NCBI RefSeq assembly: GCF_947179015.1
Contig: NZ_CAMXCM010000003.1
Coordinates: 223,495 to 287,494 of the forward strand
From: Commensalibacter communis
GTDB lineage: Bacteria; Pseudomonadota; Alphaproteobacteria; Acetobacterales; Acetobacteraceae
Direction: 5' to 3'
Length of the DNA: 64,000 nucleotides
The notes under the pieces were generated by a model that had not been told where the DNA came from, searched no databases, and saw nothing but the letters and a program-made list of their open reading frames with translations. The translations under genes and the position numbers were made by a program. Shown here one piece after another: positions 8,441 through 16,242 of this stretch. The number at the start of each line of letters is the position of its first letter. Position 1 is the stretch's first letter.

Positions 8441-9064
8441 GTGAAAAGCACTATTCGTGGAATGTTTATGTTAGGCAGAGGAAAACGTGAAGGTATTCAC
8501 GAATTTTCGAATAGCTCTGATTCTGTTTTAAGTGCTTTGGCGCCTTGGATTGCATTGGCTCTGGCGGTAAATTTGTTACCGATATTGATGATGCGATTCA
8601 AAGATATGCATGCGGTTTCCATCAGCATTTCTATGTTTTTGGTTAAAATTTGCTGTTTGCTCGTTACTGTTGGGATTATTCATTTTTTCGCAAGCCTATG
8701 GAATAACGAAGCAAATTGGAAGCAAACGACTGTAGCAATTTTATGGTGCTTTTGGGTTCCGATTTTGGACTTTTTCTTATTTTGCATTATTGCTGGGTTA
8801 TTCTTTGCTGGATTGCCTAATGTTTTTATGGCTCTGTTTGGATTTGCTAGCGTTTTGTATATGGCTTATAGCATTTGGCTAAGCTGGTTTGTTATTAAAG
8901 TAGGCTTACAAACGACAACATCTAGATCAGTTGTGATTATCGTCAGTTTAATACTAGCAAGCATGGTCATTTATAGTATCTTTGTTGCATGTAATTATTC
9001 TTATATGGTGCAAGCAGCTCATGAATTACAACAACAAATTGAACAGGCTAAGCTTGCCCAGTAA
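8441..9064 (+). CDS. polytopic membrane protein, function unknown (Yip1-like?)
   Basis: The 207-residue protein has a 25-residue N-terminal cytosolic stretch with GRGKREGIHEFSNSS. About five hydrophobic segments follow (around 30-47, 62-82, 94-122, 128-150, 158-180), then a Q-rich C-terminal helix. I do not recognise it with confidence. The N-terminal pattern and helix layout recall small Yip1-type membrane proteins, but no decisive motif is present. It starts at GTG (8441), 18 bp behind dapE, with a GAGGG ribosome site. A clearly homologous but broken copy follows directly at 9241-9754, so this locus has undergone a tandem duplication. Confidence 0.55.
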   Translation: MKSTIRGMFMLGRGKREGIHEFSNSSDSVLSALAPWIALALAVNLLPILMMRFKDMHAVSISISMFLVKICCLLVTVGIIHFFASLWNNEANWKQTTVAILWCFWVPILDFFLFCIIAGLFFAGLPNVFMALFGFASVLYMAYSIWLSWFVIKVGLQTTTSRSVVIIVSLILASMVIYSIFVACNYSYMVQAAHELQQQIEQAKLAQ

Positions 9065-9240
9065 CTAAATTATATCATCGATTATTTTGAATGTTTCCAA
9101 CCGCAATTGAACTTGATTATATAAATAATACGTCTCTGAATTGAAAAGTTATTGTGAATTATTTAAATAAATTCAACAATAATTTATTAAAAAGTGGTAA
9201 TAGTATTATTTCTAGGATGGTTCAGATTATGTGGATAAAC

Positions 9241-9754
9241 ATGAAAAATACTTTTCGCTGGATACTTATGCTTGCATTAGGAAAATCTGAAGCGATTAAT
9301 AAATTTCCTAACAGTTCAAATGCAGTTTTAAGAGCTATGCTTTGGCGGGTTGCTGGTATTTTTATTGTCTCTATTGGTTACATCTTTTATATTTTCTTTA
9401 TTTAATAATACAATTACTATTAGATTTTTTATTGCAGTTTTTTGTATAAATTTTGTTGTTTATTATTAATAGCTGTTTTTATTCATCTATGTGCAATATT
9501 ATTAAATAAAGAAGGTAATTGGAAAAAAAACGGTAACAGTTTTTTATTGGTGCGATTGGATTCTAAGTGTAGGGTATGTTGCGATTTTTATGATCGCTGG
9601 TTTACTTTTTGAGGAAAGATCTAATATTTCAGAGTCTTGGTCGGGCGTAGGTCAAATTTTACGCGAAATATATAGCCTTTGGTTAAATCGGGTTATTATT
9701 AAACACGGTTTAAAGACAACTGTACCAAAAGCTATAGTCTTTTTTATATATTAA
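9241..9754 (+). pseudogene. degenerate tandem copy of the 8441-9064 membrane-protein gene
   Basis: Conceptual translation from ATG 9241 (MKNTFRWILMLALGKSEAIN, then NSSNAVL) aligns end to end with the upstream gene (MKSTIRGMFMLGRGKREGIH, then NSSDSVL). The frame is broken by TAA at 9403 and 9406 and TAG at 9421. Homology then resumes in the same frame (FLYKFCCLLLIAVFIHL versus FLVKICCLLVTVGIIHF). It breaks again at a run of eight A residues (9523-9530), where removing one A restores the match (NWKKTVTVFYW; then FMIAGLLF and SLWLNRVIIKHGLKTT). It ends at TAA 9752. Spacing between matching blocks is conserved to within about one residue, so this is decay by point changes and one slippage. Confidence 0.85.
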
Positions 9755-9885
9755 CATGTATTTTATATTATATATATTCTGACTATAATCATGATTTTAT
9801 AGAACACATAAAGAGATTATAAGACAAAAATTGAATATAATATTATGGTAAATTAAGATGCCCTTGTTAATGGTTTCTACTTGGT

Positions 9886-10668
9886 TTATTCAATAAACGG
9901 ATCAATTGGATAGATCACTTGAGTCAAAAACAATCCAGTAGCAGGAGCTGTTATGCCAGCAGCTCTGCGGTCTTTTGCTTGCAGGATGGAATAGGCTTGT
10001 TCTTCTGGCCAATATCCTTCGCCAATCATTTTAAGCGTTCCAACCATATTTCTTACTTGATGATGCAAGAAAGAACGTGCTTCGGGTTCGAAATAAATCA
10101 AATCATCTTTTTGATAAATCTCAAAGCGATCAAGTTTGCGGATGGGGGAATTTGCTTGGCAAGCGGTTGCTCGGTAAGACGTAAAATCATGAAGTCCCAA
10201 TAATTGTTGAGCTGCTCTGTACATTTTACCGACATCTAATACTTTACGGACATGCCAAACATAGTTTGTGTTTAACGCCGGTCTGCTGTGACGATTAAGA
10301 ATAATATAGCGATATTTACGTTGTATTGCGGTAAAACGTGCATTCCATTCTAAATCGACTTGGGCAGCTTGTAAAATGGCAATAGCGTGGGGCTTCATAT
10401 AATGGTTTAACCCATCACATATTTTTTTTGCATTGAATGGCAGATGTGCTGGAAAGTCTAAATGGGCAACTTGTCCCAAAGCATGAACACCAGAATCCGT
10501 GCGACCAGCAGTAATGCTGCTGACTTTGTATTGATTATTACACAGTTTTTCTGCGGCTTCTTCAAGAACTTGTTGAACGGATAAGCCACTCTTTTGACGT
10601 TGCCAACCAACGAGTTCTGTGCCGTCATATTCGACTTTGACGGCCCATCTTTGGATATCCACTGTCAT
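9886..10668 (-). CDS. truA: tRNA pseudouridine(38-40) synthase TruA
   Basis: TruA converts U38-U40 of the tRNA anticodon arm to pseudouridine. The 260-residue protein carries the catalytic aspartate D58 in AGRTDSGVHALGQVAH, the N-terminal VEYDGTELVGWQRQ, and the C-terminal RSFLHHQVRNMVGTL motif. Its ATG overlaps the fmt stop by one base (TAATG), indicating translational coupling in a def-fmt-truA operon, a common alphaproteobacterial arrangement. Confidence 0.97.
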   Translation of the reverse strand: MTVDIQRWAVKVEYDGTELVGWQRQKSGLSVQQVLEEAAEKLCNNQYKVSSITAGRTDSGVHALGQVAHLDFPAHLPFNAKKICDGLNHYMKPHAIAILQAAQVDLEWNARFTAIQRKYRYIILNRHSRPALNTNYVWHVRKVLDVGKMYRAAQQLLGLHDFTSYRATACQANSPIRKLDRFEIYQKDDLIYFEPEARSFLHHQVRNMVGTLKMIGEGYWPEEQAYSILQAKDRRAAGITAPATGLFLTQVIYPIDPFIE

Positions 10669-11606
10669 TATTTCCCTAAAACTGTGCCAGAGTTAATCGT
10701 ATAGCCTCTCAGGAAATCTTGCACAGACATGGCTTTTTTGCCAGCAAGTTGAACTTCTAACAGCTCTATCGTGTGTTGATCGCCACAAGTTACTATAAGA
10801 CGATTTGAGGTTTGATTGACTGTTCCTGCCGTGGCTGAGCCTTTATCTTGGCTGAGTATCGCTTTGGTAATTTTAAGCAAATTGCCATCTAAGTTTGTAT
10901 AAGTGCCTGGCCAAGGCGTTAAGGCACGTATTTGTTGGTCAATTTCTTTGGCGCTTAAAGACCAGTCAATTTTTCCATCTTCTTTAGTTAATTGACGCGC
11001 ATAGATTACGCCATCTTCCGATTGTGGTGTTGGTGTTAATGAAGGATCATCAATGAGATTACTCAACGTTTGCACAATCAGTTTTCCGCCTAACGCAGAA
11101 AGATCATCATGTAATGACTGTGCAGTGGTTTGAAGTGTAATAGGAAGAACACCTTCAAGATATACATCCCCAGTATCTAGCCCAATATCCATTTTCATGA
11201 TGCTGACCCCTGATTGCTGATCCCCAGCCCAGATTGCACTTTGGATAGGGGAAGCACCACGCCAACGAGGTAAGAGACTGGCATGAATATTTAAACAACC
11301 AAGTCTGGGCGCATTCAACATTTCAGCAGGCAGGATCAGACCATAAGCAGCCACCACAGCCACATCAAGATTTAACGCGTTAAATCGTTCGAATTCTTCA
11401 GGTTGTTTTTTTAATTTCAAAGGCGCATAGACTGGGATGTTCAAAGTCACTGCTGCTTGTTGCACGGCACAGGGGCGAATTTTTCGACCTCTGCCCGCTG
11501 GTCGAGCAGGTTGACAATAAACAGCAACAATTTCATGGCCTGCGTGATGTAAGGCATGCAGGGCAGGAACCGCAAAATCAGGCGTTCCCATAAAGGCTAT
11601 ACGCAT
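10668..11606 (-). CDS. fmt: methionyl-tRNA formyltransferase
   Basis: Fmt formylates initiator Met-tRNA using 10-formyl-THF. The 312-residue protein starts MRIAFMGTPDFAVPAL. It has the folate-binding and catalytic segment NIHASLLPRWRGASPIQ with the N-H-D triad (D in MKMDIGLDTGDV), and a C-terminal OB-fold tRNA domain from about residue 205. It lies 29 bp behind def, the enzyme that later removes the same formyl group, and is coupled to truA by a one-base overlap. Confidence 0.97.
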   Translation of the reverse strand: MRIAFMGTPDFAVPALHALHHAGHEIVAVYCQPARPAGRGRKIRPCAVQQAAVTLNIPVYAPLKLKKQPEEFERFNALNLDVAVVAAYGLILPAEMLNAPRLGCLNIHASLLPRWRGASPIQSAIWAGDQQSGVSIMKMDIGLDTGDVYLEGVLPITLQTTAQSLHDDLSALGGKLIVQTLSNLIDDPSLTPTPQSEDGVIYARQLTKEDGKIDWSLSAKEIDQQIRALTPWPGTYTNLDGNLLKITKAILSQDKGSATAGTVNQTSNRLIVTCGDQHTIELLEVQLAGKKAMSVQDFLRGYTINSGTVLGK

Positions 11607-11635
11607 TTTATATTCCTAAAGACAGATAGTCGAAA

Positions 11636-12172
11636 TTAACGATGTTTTCTTTGTTCTTTTACCACTTTACGCATAATCATATTGCGCTTCAAAGAAGAGA
11701 TGTGGTCGATAAATAACACACCGTCCAAATGATCTGTTTCATGTTGAATACATCTGGCCAGTAACTCTTCAGCCTCGATTTCTTGCTGTTTTCCATCCAA
11801 ATCCATATAGCGAAGTTTGATTTTTTCTGGGCGAATGACTTCTGAATATTGTTCTGGAACTGACAGACAGCCTTCTTTTGCTTCAGAGCATTCTTCTGAC
11901 TCTTCGATAATTTCAGGATTCAGAATAACATATTGTTCTTTTTCATCTTCTTGTTTGGCAAGATCCATAATAAAGAAGCGTAAGCCAATGCCGACTTGGG
12001 GTGCAGCAAGCCCAATTCCATTTGCATCATACATGGTATCAAACATGATCGGTATAATTTTTCTGACCTCTTCAAGGTCTTTTTGTTCTACCAATCTTGC
12101 TTTTTTACGTAAAAAAGGGTCGGTTGCTACTAAAATAGGTAGAATTTCAGGTGTATTTGGTTCGGTATTCAT
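11636..12172 (-). CDS. def: peptide deformylase
   Basis: Def removes the N-formyl group from nascent proteins. All three family motifs are present in the 178-residue protein: GIGLAAPQ (52-59), EGCLSVP (100-106, metal ligand C102) and QHETDHLDG (H144, E145, H148). The spacing and the basic C-terminal helix (SLKRNMIMRKVVKEQRKHR) fit the Gram-negative class. It is the first gene of def-fmt-truA. The 209 bp upstream separate it from the divergent Hsp20 gene. Confidence 0.97.
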   Translation of the reverse strand: MNTEPNTPEILPILVATDPFLRKKARLVEQKDLEEVRKIIPIMFDTMYDANGIGLAAPQVGIGLRFFIMDLAKQEDEKEQYVILNPEIIEESEECSEAKEGCLSVPEQYSEVIRPEKIKLRYMDLDGKQQEIEAEELLARCIQHETDHLDGVLFIDHISSLKRNMIMRKVVKEQRKHR

Positions 12173-12281
12173 GTTTGATTTTATGCCGTTATAATTGATG
12201 TTTGTTAAGTTTTTATATAGAATATAGCGCTGATATTACAATATTTTGTCGTGATGATAAATCATAATTTTACAGGATATA

Positions 12282-12309
12282 CTTGCATATTTCAGTATTT
12301 TTCTCATAT
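12282..12309 (+). promoter_or_regulatory. RpoH (sigma-32)-like promoter of the Hsp20 gene
   Basis: CTTG at 12282-12285 is followed after 17 bp by CTCATAT at 12303-12309. This agrees with the alphaproteobacterial heat-shock pattern CTTG-N17-CYTATnT. It is located about 70 bp before the Hsp20 start, which matches the expected regulation. Confidence 0.55.
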
Positions 12310-12381
12310 TATAGATAATAGTAAGTGCCATTGTGGGCTTATTTCGTTATGTCTCGCTCATAAAAAAGGAGGAGGCTTTTC

Positions 12382-12915
12382 ATGTCAGGAAGGCTTTTTA
12401 CGTCGCCTATGTTCCTGGGCTTTGACCATTTGGAACAAATTTTGGAACGTGCGGCTAAATCCACATCAGATGGATATCCGCCGTATAATATTGAACAACT
12501 TGATTCTTCAAGTCTGCGTATCACGTTGGCGGTTGCTGGTTTTATGATGGAAGATTTGCAAATCACCCAAGAAGATAACCAGCTCGTCATACGAGGAAGG
12601 CAATGTGAAGATACGACACAAGAACGCGTATTTTTATATCGAGGGATCGCAGCACGACAATTTCAACGCGCCTTTGTGCTAGCAGAGGGGATAGAAGTAG
12701 AAAGTGCTTGGCTTGATAATGGATTATTGCATATTGATATTCGTCGTCCGCAACCAGAAATGAAAGTTCGACGGATTGAAATCATACAAAATTCAGCTGC
12801 TCGTAAAAAGACAGCGCCTAAAGTTCCTGCGTATAAAGGAAATTTCACCGACGGGAGTCGTTCAGAGCGTTCTGGTTTGGAAAGAAATATCCAGACAATT
12901 GAAAAAGATAGATAA
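12382..12915 (+). CDS. Hsp20 family small heat-shock protein
   Basis: Small heat-shock proteins hold unfolding proteins in a refoldable state in the cytosol. The 177-residue product has an N-terminal arm (FDHLEQILERAAK), then the alpha-crystallin domain from about 33 to 135. Recognisable elements are YNIEQLDSSSLRITLAVAGFM, LQITQEDNQLVIRG, the RQFQRAFVLAEGIE strand and the GLLHIDIRRP end motif. The C-terminal tail is unusually long, basic and charged. The start is supported by a strong AAAGGAGGA ribosome site, and an RpoH-like promoter lies upstream. A DUF1150 gene follows on the same strand, a common pairing. Confidence 0.9.
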   Translation: MSGRLFTSPMFLGFDHLEQILERAAKSTSDGYPPYNIEQLDSSSLRITLAVAGFMMEDLQITQEDNQLVIRGRQCEDTTQERVFLYRGIAARQFQRAFVLAEGIEVESAWLDNGLLHIDIRRPQPEMKVRRIEIIQNSAARKKTAPKVPAYKGNFTDGSRSERSGLERNIQTIEKDR

Positions 12916-12984
12916 AATTATTCTACTGGATTAGACTATAGGTTGAGAATAGTTTCAATATCATTGATGAAAAGGATCATGAAC

Positions 12985-13251
12985 ATGAGTGATCAAACGG
13001 CAAATGATAAAACCAAGTTGATTGCAACCAAAGAAGATGACAATAACGTAGATATTCGTGATTTGACCGAGGGGCAGCTTAAAGCATTAGGAGTCAGCCA
13101 AATGGCCTATGTAAAAATAGTCATCATTAATGGTGAAGAGGTTTTTGCAATCCATGCAGCTGATGGCACACCCATGGCGGTTGCAGACAATGCCAAGACA
13201 GCATTTGCAGCCATTGTCCAGCACGAAATGATGCCAAGTTTCGTAAATTAA
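12985..13251 (+). CDS. DUF1150 family protein
   Basis: The 88-residue cytosolic protein matches DUF1150, a small alphaproteobacterial family of unknown role. It has LTEGQLKALGVSQMAYVKIV, then a GEEVFAIHAADGTPMAVADN block and a short C-terminal helix. Several in-frame ATGs are available (12967, 12979, 12985). I chose 12985 because AAAAGG lies at the right distance before it. It sits 70 bp behind the Hsp20 gene and directly ahead of a strong terminator, so it is probably heat-shock co-regulated. Confidence 0.85.
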   Translation: MSDQTANDKTKLIATKEDDNNVDIRDLTEGQLKALGVSQMAYVKIVIINGEEVFAIHAADGTPMAVADNAKTAFAAIVQHEMMPSFVN

Positions 13252-13273
13252 ATTAAAACAATCAAATCATTTA

Positions 13274-13306
13274 AAAAAGGAGGATTTCATGTCCTCCTTT
13301 TTCTTT
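13274..13306 (+). terminator. intrinsic terminator, likely bidirectional
   Basis: An 11-bp perfect stem (AAAAAGGAGGA at 13274-13284 with its complement at 13292-13302), a 7-nt loop and a T-rich tail. The reverse strand also ends in a T run, so it can serve both the DUF1150 gene and the convergent hpf. Confidence 0.85.
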
Positions 13307-13309
13307 AAG

Positions 13310-13906
13310 TTACTGGTTTATTCCAGAATCAAGCCAAATAACTTGTCCATCAATATGACGATAGACAACGTTGATACGATTATTTTCAGAGTTCTTAAAC
13401 ATCAATACTGGGCGTTCTGATAGATCAAGATGCATGATTGCTTCATAAACAGTAAGATTATCAATTTCAGTGGCTTTTTCAGTGATAATACGTTCTTTGA
13501 TTGCTTGTTCAAGCTGTTCTTGATGGGTGCTTTCTTGTTCTTCTACGTCCTGATCCGGACGAATAATATATTGACGACCTTCTACAAATTGATTGTAAGC
13601 AGCTTTTTCACCACGACGACTCAATAAACGACTTTTATATCGACGTAATCGTTTGGTAATATGTTGAATAGCACTTTCAAAGGCTGCTTGAACTTCTGTG
13701 GCTGTACCTTCACTGCGAATAGATAAATCTCGGGAAGCATGCACATGAATTTGACAGGTATAAGAAGAAGGTAATTTGTTAAACGTTACAGAAACGTCGA
13801 TGATGTTATCAAAATATTTTTGGGTTGTTTTTTCTATGGTATCTTCAATTTTTTCACGGAACCATTCAGGGATTTCTATTTTTTTTCCAAAAATTGATAT
13901 CTTCAT
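13310..13906 (-). CDS. hpf: ribosome hibernation-promoting factor, long form
   Basis: Long HPF binds the 30S decoding centre and, through its C-terminal domain, dimerises ribosomes into inactive 100S particles in stationary phase. The 198-residue protein has the beta-alpha-beta-beta-beta-alpha domain at 1-105 (DVSVTFNK, IHVHASRDLSIRSEG, HITKRLRRYKSRL). A charged linker follows, then the dimerisation domain at about 150-195 (VYEAIMHLDLSERPVLMFKN, then INVVYRHIDGQVIWLD). In many alphaproteobacteria hpf lies beside rpoN and lptB. Here lptB is 1.5 kb away and no rpoN is present between them. Confidence 0.94.
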   Translation of the reverse strand: MKISIFGKKIEIPEWFREKIEDTIEKTTQKYFDNIIDVSVTFNKLPSSYTCQIHVHASRDLSIRSEGTATEVQAAFESAIQHITKRLRRYKSRLLSRRGEKAAYNQFVEGRQYIIRPDQDVEEQESTHQEQLEQAIKERIITEKATEIDNLTVYEAIMHLDLSERPVLMFKNSENNRINVVYRHIDGQVIWLDSGINQ

Positions 13907-14080
13907 TCATACTCTCCATTTTTTCTTATTTATACGGATGTATCTTATGGAACTAGGTTAATGGTCTCTTTGTTTTTACGCAATATTGAATTTAAATTGG
14001 TTTGAATATATTTTAAAATCAACGATTTATATTGGATTTTACTTTTAAAAAATGATATAGTCCGTTTTGATTTTTAAAGG

Positions 14081-14929
14081 CTACTGCGGCACGTAAACGG
14101 TCTTTTTGATATGTTTTAAAAAGACGGTAATTGTAAATGTCATGATGACCAGTAATGCCCAAGAACTCCATTTCCCCGTATGTACCATCGACCATGACGT
14201 GATTTGGTTGGGATACTTCCAAATTCCAAAGAAAGTACTGATATTCTCTGCCAACCAGATGAAAAAGCCAATTAATATAAAGGCTAATAACAGAGGCATT
14301 TTCCGTTCCCGATCATAAGGGGTAAAGATTACGGTGGTTCTTGCGTATAAACCAAGGACTGTTGCTGCAATATACCAACGATAGTCTCCTAAGAAATGAT
14401 GCGTGAAAAAGTTGATATAGATTAGCAAAGAAATAATAACAGCAAATATGTATGGAGGATGATGATAGATTTTTACGTCAAGTAACCGCCACGCTTGGAT
14501 AATATAACTGCCAATCGCTGCATACATAAATCCAGAGAATAAAGGGACATTGAGAAATTTTGTATATGCAAAATCAGGATAACTCCACGAATGAATATTC
14601 GCAGATGTTTTAAAGACTTCTAAGGCAAAACCGACAATATGAAACAACATTACTGCTTTGAGCTCATCCCAAGTTTCCAGTTTTGTAAAAACCATCCATA
14701 ATTGAATGGTGATCGCAATAATCAGCAACGCATCATAACGTGGAATGATCCAAATACCACTTTTGGGGACAATGAAGATTGAAAGAAAAAACAGTCCTAC
14801 AAATAAGCAAGAACGTGCTTCTTTAATCCCAAAGAAAAGGAATTCTACACAAAATCGTTTCCATCCCCGTAAGTCGGGGATGGAGGGTGGTGTTATAAGG
14901 AATTGATCGAGCTTTTGTTGAAAATTCAT
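14081..14929 (-). CDS. DUF817 family integral membrane protein
   Basis: The 282-residue protein has about eight hydrophobic segments and matches DUF817. Typical parts are the N-terminal FGIKEARSCLFVGLFF, the central LFHIVGFALEVFKTSANIHSWSYPDFAY, VPLFSGFMYAAIGSYI, and WLAENISTFFGIWKYPNQ near the end. Its role is unknown; the conserved acidic, histidine and tryptophan residues in membrane loops suggest an enzymatic or transport function. It starts at ATG 14929 and ends 174 bp from hpf on the same strand. It occupies the place between lptB and hpf where rpoN is often found in related genomes. Confidence 0.85.
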   Translation of the reverse strand: MNFQQKLDQFLITPPSIPDLRGWKRFCVEFLFFGIKEARSCLFVGLFFLSIFIVPKSGIWIIPRYDALLIIAITIQLWMVFTKLETWDELKAVMLFHIVGFALEVFKTSANIHSWSYPDFAYTKFLNVPLFSGFMYAAIGSYIIQAWRLLDVKIYHHPPYIFAVIISLLIYINFFTHHFLGDYRWYIAATVLGLYARTTVIFTPYDRERKMPLLLAFILIGFFIWLAENISTFFGIWKYPNQITSWSMVHTGKWSSWALLVIMTFTITVFLKHIKKTVYVPQ

Positions 14930-15425
14930 AAGGAACTAGAAACTTACTTTGTCAATATGTCATGATGAGAAAGAGATATAGCAGATCTTTTTCTAAGGTA
15001 AAGTAAAGACAAAAGATAACTATGTTCAAAGCAATATTAAATATCTGATATCCGTATTATTTCGACACTCATGGCAGACATTATAACCTTACAGAGAGCT
15101 ACTGAGGTTTAGAATGTAGCGCTTAAGATTTTTAGGGCTAGGGCAATAAGGATATAAATAATTGATATTTATTATTGTTATATCTTGTTGTTCAACTATA
15201 CCTACATAACCATAATGGTTTTTGTACATCCATGTTTCGATGAATCAGTTGCTAACACAAAACATTTGTCGAGCAACAGATGTCTTTTAGTATTTTCGAT
15301 TAGAAGACGATAATAAATAAAAGTTGTAGAATAAAACAAAGTTACACAGTAAGAAATGAATGAAGCGATTGATGATTTATAAGATAACTAACCTTATTAA
15401 AAATAGATAAAGTTAGTTATTGTTG
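14930..15425. other. 496-bp gene-free interval
   Basis: No reading frame of convincing composition is seen on either strand, and no tRNA-like cloverleaf. The only structure I can point to is the hairpin at 15384-15420 just behind lptB. I looked on the reverse strand for rpoN remnants such as an RpoN box and found none. Confidence 0.5.
15384..15420 (-). terminator. possible terminator hairpin behind lptB
   Basis: ATAACTAAC (15384-15392) is perfectly complementary to 15412-15420 with a 19-nt AT-rich loop, just downstream of the lptB stop. There is no proper T-run after it on the minus strand, so this is a weak call. Confidence 0.35.
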
Positions 15426-16199
15426 CTACATCGAGAATTTTTCACCTAGGTAAACACGGCGTACGTCTTCATGGGCAACTACTTCAGAAGGAATCCCTTC
15501 CATTAGCAGTTGTCCACTATTCATAATATAGGCACGGTCAATAATCTCTAACGTTTCTCTAACGTTATGGTCTGTAATCAGCACACCAATACCACGATCT
15601 TTCAGATGTGAAACCAAGTCACGAATTTCCCCTACCGCAATTGGATCAATCCCAGCCAACGGCTCATCCAGCAAAATATAGTTCGGATCACTGGCCAATG
15701 CTCTGGCAATTTCCAAACGACGACGCTCGCCACCAGACAAAGATAGAGAAGGGGAACGACGTAAATGACTGATACCAAATTCAGCTAGTAATCCGTCAAG
15801 GGTTTCTTGTCTTTTTAAATAGTCGGGCTCAACGACTTCTAAAACAGCCATAATATTTTGTTCAACATTCAACCCACGGAAAATGCTGGCTTCTTGAGGA
15901 AGATATCCTATACCCAGACGAGCCCGACGATACATTGGTAATTTAGTAATATCCGCACCATCAAGTTTGATAGAGCCTGTATCAGGCTGAACAAGACCAA
16001 CAATCATATAAAAGCTGGTTGTTTTACCCGCACCATTTGGTCCAAGTAAACCAACAGCTTCGCCACGATGAACGCGCAAGGACACATCTTGAACGACAGA
16101 ACGCTTTTTATAGGTTTTACCAATTTTAGTGGCAACTAATCCTTCATTATTTTCTGATGGATGAACAGGACTGATTGGTTGGCTAGCAACATTATTCAT
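15426..16199 (-). CDS. lptB: LPS export ABC transporter ATPase LptB
   Basis: LptB powers extraction of lipopolysaccharide by LptFG and its transfer through LptC-LptA to the outer membrane. Signature parts are Walker A GPNGAGKTT, the Q-loop in GIGYLPQEASIFRGLNVEQN, signature LSLSGGERRRLEIARAL, Walker B YILLDEPLAGIDP and the H-loop TDHNVRETL. I chose ATG 16199 (MNNVASQ, 257 residues) because it begins 43 bp after the lptA stop. The frame also opens at 16268, inside the lptA end, but that would add an atypical 23-residue leader. It is the last gene of kdsD-lptC-lptA-lptB. Confidence 0.95.
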   Translation of the reverse strand: MNNVASQPISPVHPSENNEGLVATKIGKTYKKRSVVQDVSLRVHRGEAVGLLGPNGAGKTTSFYMIVGLVQPDTGSIKLDGADITKLPMYRRARLGIGYLPQEASIFRGLNVEQNIMAVLEVVEPDYLKRQETLDGLLAEFGISHLRRSPSLSLSGGERRRLEIARALASDPNYILLDEPLAGIDPIAVGEIRDLVSHLKDRGIGVLITDHNVRETLEIIDRAYIMNSGQLLMEGIPSEVVAHEDVRRVYLGEKFSM

Positions 16200-16242
16200 A
16201 ATGGGTAAGTACCTTGTATAAAAGCAGTAACGTAAATCTTGA

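Noticed and set aside
9154..9405. 83-codon plus-strand frame as an intact membrane protein gene
   Set aside because: Homology to the upstream paralogue continues beyond the stop codons, so it is the first piece of a pseudogene.
12251..12547. 98-codon frame overlapping the Hsp20 start
   Set aside because: It is out of frame with Hsp20, which has a strong ribosome site and a complete alpha-crystallin domain.
14019..14222. 67-codon minus-strand frame overlapping the DUF817 gene end
   Set aside because: It lies in another frame of the DUF817 3' end, has no ribosome site and no recognisable protein features.
15226..15300. Imperfect inverted repeats as an sRNA
   Set aside because: Stems are short with mismatches and no terminator follows; indistinguishable from chance in AT-rich DNA.
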